Positions 40,377 to 49,453 of a stretch of 64,000 nt of DNA are shown here, one piece after another. The notes beneath the pieces are model-generated. The model was not told where the DNA came from. It made no database searches and was given only the letters and a program-made list of their open reading frames with translations. Each line of letters opens with the position of its first letter. Positions within the stretch are counted from its first letter, which is position 1. A program made the translations under genes and the position numbers. Source of the stretch: Streptomyces sp. M92 (GTDB lineage: Bacteria; Actinomycetota; Actinomycetes; Streptomycetales; Streptomycetaceae); NCBI RefSeq assembly GCF_028473745.1, contig NZ_CP101137.1:3038001-3102000 (forward strand), in the 5' to 3' direction.

Positions 40377-40919
40377 CTACTCCTCGAAGGTCGCCGACAG
40401 CGCCTGAGCCAGGCCCGGCACCAGGTCGGAGCCGGTGAGGACCTCCGTGGCGGAGTCCTTCTCCCGCAGCCGCAGCGCGGAGTCGCGGGCACCGTCGCGC
40501 AGCACCGCGACCGTCATGCGGACCTCCTGGCGGTCCGGGTGCTCCGCCACCCACTGCGCCAGCTTGGCCTCGTTCAGGCCCTGCGGGACCTGGGCCTCGG
40601 CGGACGGCGGCAGCATCAGGCGCTCCACGACGAGGGCGCAGCCGACCACCGCGTCCGGCCAGGCGATGGTGCCCAGGAACTCGTCGAGCGCCTGGTCCGT
40701 TGGAATCTCGTCCTGCTCGATCGGGGTCAGGCCGGAGCTCTCCGGCTCGTCCTGGAGACCGAGCCGGTCCGCGAGCGAGGGCTGATCGGTCCTCAGCCGC
40801 GCGGTGTCGACAAGTGCAAAGAGGCGTGCGGGCTGGTCCCAGCCGAGTCCGGAGACGTACTCGTCGATCTCGAGTACGGCCCGGGTGAGGGGGCTCGCTG
40901 CCATGGGGGTGTTGGACAT
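40377..40919 (-). CDS. PPA1309 family protein
   Basis: 180 residues from ATG 40919; CAGGAT lies exactly 7 bases upstream (minus strand), so a leaderless start is likely. The sequence (SPLTRAVLEIDEYVSGLGWD, RLFALVDTARLR, GTIAWPDAVVGCALVVERLMLPP, RTD/DRQEVRMTVAVLRDGARDS) matches a conserved actinobacterial family of unknown function. No signal peptide, membrane segment or catalytic motif. It is divergent from the UPF0182 gene, with whose orthologues it is commonly paired in actinobacteria. Confidence 0.85.
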   Translation of the reverse strand: MSNTPMAASPLTRAVLEIDEYVSGLGWDQPARLFALVDTARLRTDQPSLADRLGLQDEPESSGLTPIEQDEIPTDQALDEFLGTIAWPDAVVGCALVVERLMLPPSAEAQVPQGLNEAKLAQWVAEHPDRQEVRMTVAVLRDGARDSALRLREKDSATEVLTGSDLVPGLAQALSATFEE

Positions 40920-40952
40920 GGTCACAATCCTGCCTCGTTACTGGCCCGAATC

Positions 40953-40979
40953 GGGAACCGAGTAAACGATGAGTAAGTT
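40953..40979 (+). promoter_or_regulatory. Possible sigma-R-like promoter of the UPF0182 gene
   Basis: GGGAAC (40953-40958), exactly 18 bases, GTT (40977-40979). This matches the sigma-R pattern except for C in place of T at the end of the -35; GGAAC is an accepted variant. Predicted start near 40986, ~85 bases before the gene. Confidence 0.5.
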
Positions 40980-41071
40980 GCATAAGTGTGGGCCCACCAT
41001 CACGGGGGCGCACGGGGGGCCCACGAACCCGAGGGCCTGACGGATCAACAGCGAACTTCGAGGTGCGCACC

Positions 41072-44000
41072 TTGGCTTTCCAGATGCCGGACCGCGGCGG
41101 AGGCCCCCCGACGGGGCCGCGGATCAGAGTGGGCCGCCCGTCCCGGCGTGTCCGAACCCTGCTGATGACACTTGGTGTCCTCGCCGTGCTAGCCATGGCG
41201 TTCACCATGTTCGCGGGATTCTGGACGGACTGGCTCTGGTACCGGTCGGTCCACTACTCGTCGGTCTTCACGACGACCCTGTGGACCAAGATCGGTCTCT
41301 TCTTCGTCTTCGGCCTGCTCATGGCGCTCGCCGTCGGGTTCAACATCTGGCTGGCCCACCGGCTGCGTCCGCCGCTGAGCGCCATGTCGATGGAGCAGCA
41401 GAACCTCGACCGGTACCGGATGGGCATCGCCCCGTACAAGAAGTGGCTGCTGCTCGGCATCACCGCCCTGATCGGCCTCATCGCCGGCGCCTCCGCGTCC
41501 GGTCAGTGGCGGACCTGGCTGATGTGGGTCAACGGCGTCTCCTTCGGGCAGAAGGACCCCCAGTTCGAGCTGGACGTCTCCTTCTACGCCTTCGACCTGC
41601 CCTGGTACCGGTTCCTGCTCGGCTTCGGCTTCGCGGCCGTGATCATCTCGGTGATCGCCGCCGCGCTCACCCACTACCTGTACGGCGGGCTGCGGGTCAC
41701 CAGCCCGGGCGCCCGTGCCACGGCCGCCGCCACCGGGCACCTGTCGGTGCTCATCGGCGTCTTCGTCGCCCTCAAGGCGGTCGCCTACTGGCTGGACCGA
41801 TACGGGCTGGCGGTGAAGTCCAGCGACTTCAAGGCGACCGACAGCTGGACGGGCCTCAGGTACGTCGACGCCAACGCCTACCTGCCGGCCAAGACGATCC
41901 TGTTCTGCATCGCCGTCATCTGCGCGCTGCTGTTCTTCGCGACCCTGTGGCGCCGCACCTGGCAGCTGCCGGTGATCGGCTTCGGTCTGATGGTGCTCTC
42001 CGCGATCCTCATCGGCGGTCTGTACCCGGCGCTGGTCCAGAAGTTCCAGGTCCAGCCGAACGAGCAGGCCAAGGAGGCGCCGTACGTCGAGAAGAACCTG
42101 AAGGCGACCCGCGAGGCCTACGGCATCGAGGGCACCCAGGTCACCGAGTACCCGGGCGTCAGCAAGACCAAGGACCCGACCAAGCTCCGTGACGACGTGA
42201 ACGACGCCGCGTCCATCCGGATCATGGACCCGAACGTCATCTCGCCGACGTTCCAGCAGCTCCAGCAGATGCGTAACTACTACGCGTTCCCGACCAACCT
42301 GGACGTCGACCGCTACGCCAAGGACGGCAAGCAACAGGACACGGTCATCGGTCTGCGCGAGCTGAACCTGGCCGGCATCCCGAAGAAGAACTGGATCAAC
42401 AACCACTTCCGCTACACCCACGGCTACGGCGTGGTCGCGGCCAAGGGCACCGAGGTGGACTCCGAGGGGCGCCCGGTCTTCACCGAGTCCAACCTGCCGT
42501 CCGAGGGTGACCTCGGCACGTACGAGCAGCGGATCTACTACGGCGAGAAGACCAACACGTACTCGATCGTCGGCGGTCCCCAGAAGGAGATCGACTACTC
42601 CGACGACTCCGGCGAGAAGACCTTCAGCTACAAGGGCGACGGCGGGGTGGACCTGTCCAACCCGGTCAACCGGGCGGCATACGCCGCGGCCTTCAGCGAG
42701 CCGCAGATCCTCTACTCCGGTGCCATCGGCGAGGGTTCGCGGATCCTGTACAACCGCACGCCCAAGGAGCGCGTCGAGGCGGTCGCCCCGTGGCTGACCA
42801 TCGACGGCGACGCCTACCCGGCGGTGGTGGACGGCCGTATCCAGTGGATCGTCGACGCCTACACGACGACGAACGGTTATCCGTACGCCTCCCGCACGAC
42901 GCTCGGCGACACCACCGCCGACTCGCTGACCGCGGCCAACGACCAGCGGGCGGTGGTGGCCCAGGAGAACCAGGTCAACTACATCCGTAACTCGGTGAAG
43001 GCGACCGTCGACGCGTACAGCGGTGACGTCAAGCTCTACCAGTGGGACCAGAAGGACCCGGTCCTGAAGACCTGGATGAAGGCCTTCCCGGACACGGTCC
43101 AGGACAAGAGCGAGATCAGCGACGAGCTGATGGCGCACCTGCGCTACCCGCAGGACCTGTTCAAGGTCCAGCGCGAGCTGCTCACGCGCTACCACGTGAA
43201 GGACGCCAACACGTTCCTCAGCGGCAGCGAGGTGTGGCAGGTGCCCGACGACCCGACCAACAAGTCGGGTGACGCGGTGCCGCCGTACTACCTGAGCATG
43301 AAGATGCCCGACCAGGAGCAGCAGGCGTTCTCGCTGACGACGACGTTCACGCCCAACGGGCGTGACAACATCAGCGCGTTCATGGCGGTCGACGCCGAGG
43401 CGGGGACGGACGGCTACGGCAAGATCAGAATCCTGAAGCTGCCGACGAGCACGACCGTCAACGGACCGAAACAGGTCCAGAGCCAGCTGAACTCGGAGCA
43501 GGACATCGCCGAGACCATCAGGCTGCTGAGAGGCGGCGACTCCGAGGTCGAGTACGGCAACCTGCTGACGGTGCCGCTCGACGGCGGACTGCTGTACGTG
43601 GAGCCGGTCTACGTGCGCGGTGGCGACCTCAAGTACCCGCTGCTGCGCAAGGTGCTGGTGAGCTACGGCGGCAGCACCGCCTTCGAGAACACCCTCGACG
43701 AGGCCCTCAACAAGGTCTTCGGAGAGGAGGCGGCCGAGACCGATCCGCCGGCGGACGAGGGCGAAGGCACGACCGAACCGCCACCGACGTCCACCAACCC
43801 GACGGTCCGGGAAGCGCTGAGCGACGCGCAGAAGGCCTTCGACGCCGGCCAGAAGGCGCTGGAGCAGAAGGACCTGGCCGCGTACGCCGAGGCGCAGAAG
43901 GATCTGGAGGACGCGCTGGAGCGGGCCGAGAAGGCCCAGGCCCAGGCCGACGAGGGCACCGGCGGCAAGAACGGTGACGACAAGAACGGTAACGACAAGA

Positions 44001-44086
44001 GCGGGGACAACGACCAAGGAGGCGAGGCCACTCCGAGTTCGACGCCCACCGGGGACACCGGCGGCTCAGGCTCGGACACCGGCTGA
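41072..44086 (+). CDS. UPF0182 family large membrane protein
   Basis: About 1004 residues if it starts at TTG 41072 (GAGG 8 bases upstream, protein (M)AFQMPDRGG); ATG 41084 and GTG 41063 are alternatives. About seven membrane helices occupy residues ~30-340 (for example [54 protein letters not shown]). A very large external domain follows (~345-900: [35 protein letters not shown] block [24 protein letters not shown]). The C-terminal ~90 residues are acidic, Lys/Asp/Gly-rich and disordered, with short [14 protein letters not shown] repeats. The family is widespread in actinobacteria and cyanobacteria; function unknown. Confidence 0.9.
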   Translation: MAFQMPDRGGGPPTGPRIRVGRPSRRVRTLLMTLGVLAVLAMAFTMFAGFWTDWLWYRSVHYSSVFTTTLWTKIGLFFVFGLLMALAVGFNIWLAHRLRPPLSAMSMEQQNLDRYRMGIAPYKKWLLLGITALIGLIAGASASGQWRTWLMWVNGVSFGQKDPQFELDVSFYAFDLPWYRFLLGFGFAAVIISVIAAALTHYLYGGLRVTSPGARATAAATGHLSVLIGVFVALKAVAYWLDRYGLAVKSSDFKATDSWTGLRYVDANAYLPAKTILFCIAVICALLFFATLWRRTWQLPVIGFGLMVLSAILIGGLYPALVQKFQVQPNEQAKEAPYVEKNLKATREAYGIEGTQVTEYPGVSKTKDPTKLRDDVNDAASIRIMDPNVISPTFQQLQQMRNYYAFPTNLDVDRYAKDGKQQDTVIGLRELNLAGIPKKNWINNHFRYTHGYGVVAAKGTEVDSEGRPVFTESNLPSEGDLGTYEQRIYYGEKTNTYSIVGGPQKEIDYSDDSGEKTFSYKGDGGVDLSNPVNRAAYAAAFSEPQILYSGAIGEGSRILYNRTPKERVEAVAPWLTIDGDAYPAVVDGRIQWIVDAYTTTNGYPYASRTTLGDTTADSLTAANDQRAVVAQENQVNYIRNSVKATVDAYSGDVKLYQWDQKDPVLKTWMKAFPDTVQDKSEISDELMAHLRYPQDLFKVQRELLTRYHVKDANTFLSGSEVWQVPDDPTNKSGDAVPPYYLSMKMPDQEQQAFSLTTTFTPNGRDNISAFMAVDAEAGTDGYGKIRILKLPTSTTVNGPKQVQSQLNSEQDIAETIRLLRGGDSEVEYGNLLTVPLDGGLLYVEPVYVRGGDLKYPLLRKVLVSYGGSTAFENTLDEALNKVFGEEAAETDPPADEGEGTTEPPPTSTNPTVREALSDAQKAFDAGQKALEQKDLAAYAEAQKDLEDALERAEKAQAQADEGTGGKNGDDKNGNDKSGDNDQGGEATPSSTPTGDTGGSGSDTG

Positions 44087-44160
44087 CCGAGCCGCTCCCG
44101 CCGGCCGTCACAGCTGGTCAGGGACCACCCCGCGCCGTGATACGGTTGTGAACACAACGG

Positions 44161-44234
44161 CGCGGGGTGGAGCAGCTCGGTAGCTCGCTGGGCTCATAAC
44201 CCAGAGGTCGCAGGTTCAAATCCTGTCCCCGCTA
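44161..44234 (+). tRNA. tRNA-fMet (CAT), copy 1
   Basis: 74 bases without encoded CCA. Full cloverleaf: acceptor CGCGGGG with CCCCGCT, anticodon stem CTGGG/CCCAG around CTCATAA, T-loop TTCAAAT. Position 1 (C) does not pair with position 72 (T), and three G-C pairs end the anticodon stem. These are the features of an initiator tRNA. Identical to the copy at 46630. A palindrome GTTGTG-AA-CACAAC (44145-44158) lies just upstream. Confidence 0.97.
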
Positions 44235-44267
44235 CTGAAGTTCGTGAGCTTTGTGCGAACGACCACG

Positions 44268-44299
44268 AAGGCCCGGATTCCTCAAGGGATCCGGGCCTT
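44268..44299 (+). terminator. Terminator of tRNA-fMet copy 1
   Basis: AAGGCCCGGAT (44268-44278) with ATCCGGGCCTT (44289-44299), followed by TTGTG. Confidence 0.8.
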
Positions 44300-44465
44300 T
44301 GTGATGCGCGAACGCATGTGCCGGTGAAGCCGACGGCCGCGCCGCCAGGGGAAGTTGGGGAGATCTGTGTTTGACTTGTCTCCCTGTGGGCATGTCGACA
44401 AAACGCTGAAGTGACCTCACTGGCTGCGGTATACCGGATGTACCCAGGTTGCAGGTGGTGCGACG

Positions 44466-46283
44466 ATGGACGTTATGGGGGACATGGCAAATCTGTTCGG
44501 GACAGGGCGTTTTGCGCAGCCGTCCGATCAGGAGGAGGCCACGGACGAGGCTCACGAAGCCGCCGACGAGGCCGCCGAGGAAGTGCGCCGACGGCTGGCC
44601 GCCGAAGCCGGTGACGTCGAGGCGATGAGCGTCCTCGGCGCGATGCTGCTGCGCCGCGGCGACTTCGACGGAGCCGAGTCCCACCTGCGTGCCGCCACCG
44701 CCGCCGGTGACCGGGCCGCCGCCAACAACCTGGGTGTCCTGCTGCACCAGCGCGGCTACGCCGACGAGGCCGCGGGATGGTGGCGGATCGCCGCCGTCGC
44801 CGGTTCCGCCGCGGCCGCCCACGCGCTGGGGCGCCACTTCCGTGAACGCGGGGACGAGCCCGCCGCCGAGTACTGGCTGCGCCAGTCCGCCGAGCAGGGC
44901 CACGTCCTGGGCGCCTACGCACTCGCCGACCTGCTGGAACACCGTGGTGACGAGGCCGGCGCCGAGCGGTGGATGCGAGCCGCGGCCGAACGCGGGCACC
45001 GGGAGGCGGCGTACCGGCTCGCCCGGACGCTGGACCGGGGCGCCGGGCGGGGGCGCGACGAGGGCGACTCCGGCGCGGCCGACGAGGCCGAGCAGTGGTA
45101 CCGCCAGGCCGCCGCACGCGGTCACCGGCGGGCCGCACTGCACCTCGGGACGATCCTGGAGAAGCGGGGCGAGCTCAAAGAGGCCGGCCGCTGGTACCTG
45201 ACGTCCGCCAAGGACGGCGAGGCCCGCGCCGCGTGCGCCCTCGGCTTCCTGCTGCGGGACGCCGGTGACACCGAGAGCGCCGCCGTGTGGTGGCTGCGAG
45301 CCGCGCAGGACGGAGACGGCAACGCCGCAAACGCCCTGGGCGCGCTGCACGCGGAGCGCGGCGAGACCCAGACCGCCGAGCGCTGGTACCGCGCCGCGAT
45401 GGACGCCGGTGACGACAACGGGTCGTACAACCTGGGGCTCCTCTGTGCCGACCAGGGCCGCACCGCGCAGGCCGAGCAGTGGTACCGGCGGGCCGCGTAC
45501 GCCGGGCACCGGGAGGCGTCCAACGCGCTCGCGATCCTGCTGCTGCGCGCCGGGGACGAGACGGGCGCCGAGCCCTGGTTCTCCAAGGCCGCCGAGGCGG
45601 GCAGCGTCGACGCCGCCTTCAACCTCGGCATCCTGCACGCCGGACGGGGCGAGGAGCGGGCGGCGCTGCGCTGGTACGAGCGGGCCGCCTCCGCCGGGCA
45701 CACGGAAGCGGCACTGCAGGTGGGGATGGCGCGCCTGCGTGACGGTGACGAGCGCGAGGCCGAACGGTTCCTGCGGTGTGCGGCCGGCGGCGGCAGCGCC
45801 GAGGCCGCCTACCGGCTGGCGACGGTGCTCGACGCACGCCGGCCGCCGGCGCCCGAGCACGAGCTCGGTGAGCCGGCGCAGGAGAAGTCCGAGTGTGAGG
45901 AGTGGTACGAGCGGGCGGCCTCCCAGGGACACCGGCGGGCCCAGGTGCGGGTCGGGATGATGGCCGCGGCGCGGGGTGACGTGGTGGAGGCGGCGCGGTG
46001 GTACCGGGAGGCGGCCGAGGCCGGGTCGCGCAACGGCGCGTTCAACCTGGGGCTGCTGCTGGCCCGTGAGGGCAGTGAGCCGGAGGCCGTCGTGTGGTGG
46101 CGGCGGGCCGCCGACGCCGGGCACGGGCGTGCGGCGCTGCGGCTGGCGCTGGTGTGCGCGCGGCGGGGGGAGCTGGCGGAGGGGCAGCGGTGGGCCGACC
46201 GGGCGGTGTCGCTGGGGCCGCGGGAAGTGGGGGAGCGGGCGGCTCGGCTGCGGGATGCGTTGCGGCAGGAGTTGTCGGCGTGA
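44466..46283 (+). CDS. Sel1-like / tetratricopeptide repeat protein
   Basis: 605 residues (ATG 44466; ATG 44484, MANLFGTG, is also plausible). Nearly the whole protein is Sel1-type repeats of ~36 residues, about 14 in all, for example EQWYRRAAYAGHREASNALA and PWFSKAAEAGSVDAAFNLG with the A-x2-W-x2-A-A-x-G-x3-A core. Repeats are more uniform than usual, implying recent internal duplication. Such solenoids bind other proteins, often in envelope or signalling settings. No signal peptide is visible, so probably cytoplasmic. Partners are unknown. The gene lies between two identical initiator tRNA genes. Confidence 0.9.
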   Translation: MDVMGDMANLFGTGRFAQPSDQEEATDEAHEAADEAAEEVRRRLAAEAGDVEAMSVLGAMLLRRGDFDGAESHLRAATAAGDRAAANNLGVLLHQRGYADEAAGWWRIAAVAGSAAAAHALGRHFRERGDEPAAEYWLRQSAEQGHVLGAYALADLLEHRGDEAGAERWMRAAAERGHREAAYRLARTLDRGAGRGRDEGDSGAADEAEQWYRQAAARGHRRAALHLGTILEKRGELKEAGRWYLTSAKDGEARAACALGFLLRDAGDTESAAVWWLRAAQDGDGNAANALGALHAERGETQTAERWYRAAMDAGDDNGSYNLGLLCADQGRTAQAEQWYRRAAYAGHREASNALAILLLRAGDETGAEPWFSKAAEAGSVDAAFNLGILHAGRGEERAALRWYERAASAGHTEAALQVGMARLRDGDEREAERFLRCAAGGGSAEAAYRLATVLDARRPPAPEHELGEPAQEKSECEEWYERAASQGHRRAQVRVGMMAAARGDVVEAARWYREAAEAGSRNGAFNLGLLLAREGSEPEAVVWWRRAADAGHGRAALRLALVCARRGELAEGQRWADRAVSLGPREVGERAARLRDALRQELSA

Positions 46284-46311
46284 CGCTGCGCTGGGCTGGG
46301 GCGGGTTTGTA

Positions 46312-46346
46312 GGTGCTGGTGCTGGTGCTGGTGCTGGTGCTGGTGC
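46312..46346 (+). repeat. GGTGCT hexamer microsatellite
   Basis: Five perfect GGTGCT units plus GGTGC, 28 bases after the Sel1 gene stop. It is outside coding sequence, so copy number is free to vary. Confidence 0.9.
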
Positions 46347-46381
46347 GGGGTGGGTTTTCGCAGCTCGGTGGTGCGGGGTTC

Positions 46382-46560
46382 CTCCCCCGCCCTCGGCTTC
46401 TCCCCCACGCTCGGCTTCGTTCGCGCGGGAGGGGTCCCCATGAGTGGGAGGTGCCCCCACTGCCCACCCTCCCCCCACTCTCGGCTTCACTCGAGCGGGG
46501 GCCCCATCGCCCTGGGGGTACCTCCCAGGCCGTTCAGGCGCTGGGGGAGGCGCGACTGCC
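46382..46560. repeat. Intergenic CTCGGCTTC / GGGG inverted-repeat block
   Basis: Three related units (starting near 46382, 46400 and 46469) each read C-run, CTCGGCTTC, (T/A)CTCGAGCG or TTCGCGCG, G-run. The third can fold as CCCCC...GGGGG around CTCTCGGCTTCACTCGAG. This sequence type recurs between genes in many Streptomyces genomes, so it is probably a dispersed repeat family. That recollection was not checked here. Confidence 0.6.
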
Positions 46561-46587
46561 CGCAGCTGGGGGAGAGGAAGGAGCGAT

Positions 46588-46617
46588 TTGCTTCTGGTCG
46601 TGGGGTTGACGTAGTGT
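46588..46617 (+). promoter_or_regulatory. Promoter of tRNA-fMet copy 2
   Basis: TTGCTT (46588-46593), 18 bases, TAGTGT (46612-46617), giving a start ~6 bases before the tRNA. Confidence 0.6.
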
Positions 46618-46629
46618 TTTGTTCATCGC

Positions 46630-46703
46630 CGCGGGGTGGAGCAGCTCGGTAGCTCGCTGGGCTCATAACCCAGAGGTCGCAGGTTCAAATCCTGTCCCCG
46701 CTA
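46630..46703 (+). tRNA. tRNA-fMet (CAT), copy 2
   Basis: 74 bases, identical to the copy at 44161, with the same C1 x T72 mismatch and G-C rich anticodon stem; CCA not encoded. Different flanking sequence and its own promoter and terminator. Confidence 0.97.
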
Positions 46704-46709
46704 CTGATG

Positions 46710-46747
46710 GCCGAGGGCCGGAATCCGAAAGGGTTCCGGCCCTCGGC
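46710..46747 (+). terminator. Terminator of tRNA-fMet copy 2
   Basis: 14-bp stem GCCGAGGGCCGGAA (46710-46723) with its exact complement at 46734-46747, followed by GTGTTG. Confidence 0.8.
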
Positions 46748-46766
46748 GTGTTGATACCCAAGCGAG

Positions 46767-46796
46767 AAGCCCCGGCGCCCATCGGGGCCGGGGCTT
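46767..46796 (-). terminator. Terminator of catR
   Basis: AAGCCCCGGC (46767-46776) pairs with GCCGGGGCTT (46787-46796), 13 bases beyond the catR stop on the minus strand. Confidence 0.7.
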
Positions 46797-46809
46797 GTCG
46801 CGCGAGGGT

Positions 46810-47226
46810 TTACGCCGCCGCGCAGTTCGGGCAGGTGCCGCGGTACGTCACCTCGACGTCCGAGACGGTGAAGCCGAAGCGCTCCGAGTCCGGGAGGTCG
46901 GAGAGCGGGTTGCCGGTCGGGTGCACGTCGCGGATCGCGCCGCACTGGGCGCAGACCAGGTGGTGGTGCGGCCGGTGCGCGTTCGGGTCGTAGCGCTTGG
47001 CACGCTTGTCCGTCGCGACTTCCAGCACCTCACCGAGCGTGACGAGCTCGCCCAGAGTGTTGTAGACGGTCGCCCGGGAGATCTCCGGGAGCTTGTCCAC
47101 GGCGCGGGCGTGCACCTCGTCGGCCGTCAGGTGGACGTGTTCGCCGTCGAGGACCTCGGCCACGACGCGCCGCTGCGCGGTCATGCGCCAGCCGCGTCCA
47201 CGCAGCCGTTCCAGTAGGTCACTCAT
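46810..47226 (-). CDS. catR: CatR, Fur/PerR-family peroxide regulator
   Basis: 138 residues from ATG 47226 ([20 protein letters not shown]); TAGGCT lies exactly 7 bases upstream on the minus strand, so leaderless. The N-terminal winged helix ([28 protein letters not shown]) is followed by metal sites [13 protein letters not shown] and CPNC: two CxxC pairs for structural zinc and a His cluster for the regulatory metal. This is the PerR-type repressor known in Streptomyces as CatR, which represses catA and itself until peroxide oxidises it. It is divergent from catA across a palindrome matching its operator type. Confidence 0.92.
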   Translation of the reverse strand: MSDLLERLRGRGWRMTAQRRVVAEVLDGEHVHLTADEVHARAVDKLPEISRATVYNTLGELVTLGEVLEVATDKRAKRYDPNAHRPHHHLVCAQCGAIRDVHPTGNPLSDLPDSERFGFTVSDVEVTYRGTCPNCAAA

Positions 47227-47233
47227 GCGCACC

Positions 47234-47239
47234 AGCCTA
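47234..47239 (-). promoter_or_regulatory. -10 box of leaderless catR
   Basis: Minus-strand TAGGCT, 7 bases before ATG 47226. Confidence 0.55.
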
Positions 47240-47287
47240 GCAGCAAAGGGGACCGTGTCCCGAACGTGTGTGACTTTGGAGTCTTAC

Positions 47288-47315
47288 TTGACTTAGACAA
47301 TGTCCATTGTAGGAT
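47288..47315 (+). promoter_or_regulatory. catA promoter with CatR operator
   Basis: TTGACT (47288-47293), 16 bases, TAGGAT (47310-47315). A perfect inverted repeat ACAATG-TC-CATTGT (47297-47310) sits between the -35 and -10. A PerR-type repressor bound there would block RNA polymerase directly. Confidence 0.85.
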
Positions 47316-47370
47316 CGGTGACGGCATTAGCCAAGGGACAGGTTTTGCAGGATTGGCGCAGGAGGCGTAC

Positions 47371-48822
47371 GTGACTCAGGGACCGCTCACTACGGAGGCC
47401 GGTGCTCCGGTAGCCGACAACCAGAACAGCGAGACCGCGGGCGTCGGCGGCCCCGTGCTCGTCCAGGACCAGCTCCTCCTCGAGAAGCTGGCCCACTTCA
47501 ACCGTGAGCGCATCCCGGAGCGCGTCGTGCACGCCCGCGGTGCCGGCGCCTACGGCACCTTCACGGTCACCGCCGATGTCACCAAGTACACCAGGGCGAA
47601 GTTCCTGTCCGAGGTCGGCAAGGAGACGGAGACCTTCCTCCGCTTCTCGACCGTGGCCGGCAACCTGGGTGCGGCGGACGCCGTCCGCGACCCGCGCGGC
47701 TTCGCGCTGAAGTTCTACACCGAAGAGGGCAACTACGACCTCGTCGGCAACAACACCCCGGTCTTCTTCATCCGGGACGCCATCAAGTTCCCGGACTTCA
47801 TCCACACCCAGAAGCGCGACCCCTACACGGGTTCGACGGAGATGGACAACGTCTGGGACTTCTGGGGCCTGTCGCCCGAGTCGACGCACCAGGTGACCTG
47901 GCTGTTCGGTGACCGCGGCATCCCGGCGTCGTACCGCCACATGGACGGCTTCGGCTCGCACACCTTCCAGTGGAACAACGAGGCCGGCGAGGCCTTCTGG
48001 GTCAAGTACCACTTCAAGACCGACCAGGGCATCAAGTGCCTCACCCAGGCCGAGGCCGACAAGCTCGCCGGTGAGGACCCCGACTCCCACCAGCGCGACC
48101 TGCGCGAGGCGATCGAGCGGGGCGAGTTCCCGTCCTGGACCGTCGGCGTGCAGATCATGCCCGTCGCCGAGGCCGCGACGTACCGCTTCAACCCGTTCGA
48201 CCTGACCAAGGTGTGGCCGCACGCGGACTACCCGATCGTCTGGTTCGGCAAGCTGGAGCTCAACCGCAACCCGGAGAACATCTTCGCCGAGGTCGAGCAG
48301 TCGATCTTCTCCCCGGCGCACTTCGTGCCCGGTATCGGCCCGTCCCCGGACAAGATGCTCCAGGGCCGCCTGTTCGGCTACGGCGACGCCCACCGCTACC
48401 GCGTCGGCATCAACGCCGACCACCTGCCGGTGAACCGCCCGCACGCCACCGAGGCGCGCACCAACTCCCGTGACGGCTACCTGTACGACGGTCGGCACAA
48501 GGGTGCGAAGAACTACGAGCCGAACAGCTTCGGCGGCCCGTTCCAGACGGACAAGCCCCTGTGGCAGCCGGTCGCCGTCTCCGGTGTCACCGGCGAGACC
48601 GCGACTCCGTCGCACGCCGAGGACAACGACTTCGTCCAGGCGGGCAACCTCTACCGGCTGATGACGGACGAGGAGAAGGAGCGGCTGATCGACAACCTGG
48701 CCGGCGCCCTCTCCGGCGTCTCGCGCGACGACATCATCGAGCGCGCGGTCAACAACTTCCGTCAGGCCGACGGTGACTTCGGCAAGCGGCTGGAGGCCGC
48801 GGTCCAGGCCCTGCGCGGCTGA
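47371..48822 (+). CDS. catA: Monofunctional haem catalase CatA
   Basis: 483 residues, GTG 47371 five bases after AGGAGG. Short-subunit clade 3 catalase: [20 protein letters not shown] (distal His in VVHARG), [10 protein letters not shown], the distal Asn in [10 protein letters not shown], and the proximal haem-Tyr block [19 protein letters not shown]-type residues follow. It breaks down hydrogen peroxide in the cytoplasm. Regulation by the divergent catR is supported by the palindrome in its promoter; leader ~50 bases. Of the several Streptomyces catalases, this corresponds to the vegetative, peroxide-inducible one. Confidence 0.95.
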   Translation: MTQGPLTTEAGAPVADNQNSETAGVGGPVLVQDQLLLEKLAHFNRERIPERVVHARGAGAYGTFTVTADVTKYTRAKFLSEVGKETETFLRFSTVAGNLGAADAVRDPRGFALKFYTEEGNYDLVGNNTPVFFIRDAIKFPDFIHTQKRDPYTGSTEMDNVWDFWGLSPESTHQVTWLFGDRGIPASYRHMDGFGSHTFQWNNEAGEAFWVKYHFKTDQGIKCLTQAEADKLAGEDPDSHQRDLREAIERGEFPSWTVGVQIMPVAEAATYRFNPFDLTKVWPHADYPIVWFGKLELNRNPENIFAEVEQSIFSPAHFVPGIGPSPDKMLQGRLFGYGDAHRYRVGINADHLPVNRPHATEARTNSRDGYLYDGRHKGAKNYEPNSFGGPFQTDKPLWQPVAVSGVTGETATPSHAEDNDFVQAGNLYRLMTDEEKERLIDNLAGALSGVSRDDIIERAVNNFRQADGDFGKRLEAAVQALRG

Positions 48823-48853
48823 CACAACCAGCACTGGACCGCTTGTCGTGGCG

Positions 48854-48891
48854 GCGGGCCGGAATCCCCGGGGACGGGGGTTCCGGCCCGC
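48854..48891. terminator. Convergent terminator after catA
   Basis: GCGGGCCGGAA (48854-48864) with TTCCGGCCCGC (48881-48891), between catA and the minus-strand CBS gene. Confidence 0.75.
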
Positions 48892-48920
48892 TTCGCGTTC
48901 CGGGGGCCGTGTGCGGAGGC

Positions 48921-49322
48921 TCAGGCCGGTACTCGCTGCGTCCTCTCCCGGGCCGGGGCCCAGCAGCGGATGATGTCGCGGACCGAGACGATGCCGGCGG
49001 GCTCGCCGCGCTCCAGGACGATCAGGTGGCGGAAGCCGCCGTGTGCCATCGCCCGGGCGGCCTCCTCCACGGTCCAGGACGGCGCCGCGAACACGACGTC
49101 GTTGGTGGTGTGGGCGTGGGCGCGCTCGGTGTCGGGGTCCTGGCCGAGGCCGACGGAGATCAGGACGTCGCGTTCGGTGAGGATGCCGATGCCGCCGGCG
49201 TCGGGGTCGTGGACGACCGCCGCGCCGACGTGGCGCGCGGCCATCAGGGCGGCGGCCTGGCGGAGGGTGTGGGCTGGACCGATGGTGAGGACGACCGTGC
49301 TCATGGCTTCGCGGACGAGCAT
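48921..49322 (-). CDS. Two-CBS-domain protein
   Basis: 133 residues from ATG 49322 (MLVREAMSTVVLTIGP), with AGGAGG 11 bases before; the frame is open to 49352. Two CBS motifs: one from AAALMAARHVGAAVVHDPD to IGILTERDVLI and one from FAAPSWTVEEAARAMAHGGF to IVLERGEPAGIVSVRDI. A tandem pair forms a Bateman module that binds adenosine nucleotides and acts as an energy sensor. No attached enzyme. Cytoplasmic. No obvious regulatory target nearby; orthologues are common single genes in Streptomyces. Confidence 0.9.
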   Translation of the reverse strand: MLVREAMSTVVLTIGPAHTLRQAAALMAARHVGAAVVHDPDAGGIGILTERDVLISVGLGQDPDTERAHAHTTNDVVFAAPSWTVEEAARAMAHGGFRHLIVLERGEPAGIVSVRDIIRCWAPARERTQRVPA

Positions 49323-49453
49323 GGGTGGAGCCACCTCCTGCCGGTGATCCATGAGTTAGTTCATGGATTCACAAGTTCACAAGTGTGGGGACTCTCAGAG
49401 TGGCAGGTAAAGGGCGGGTCAACAAGAGGGCGGTCGGGGGGCGTTGAGCGGCC

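Larger units (their letters stand above)
46284..46629. other. Gene-free stretch with hexamer run and dispersed-type repeats
   Basis: No gene seen. Contents: a GGTGCT hexamer run (46312-46346), a C/G-rich block with repeated CTCGGCTTC motifs (46382-46560), and a promoter for the second tRNA. Confidence 0.7.
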
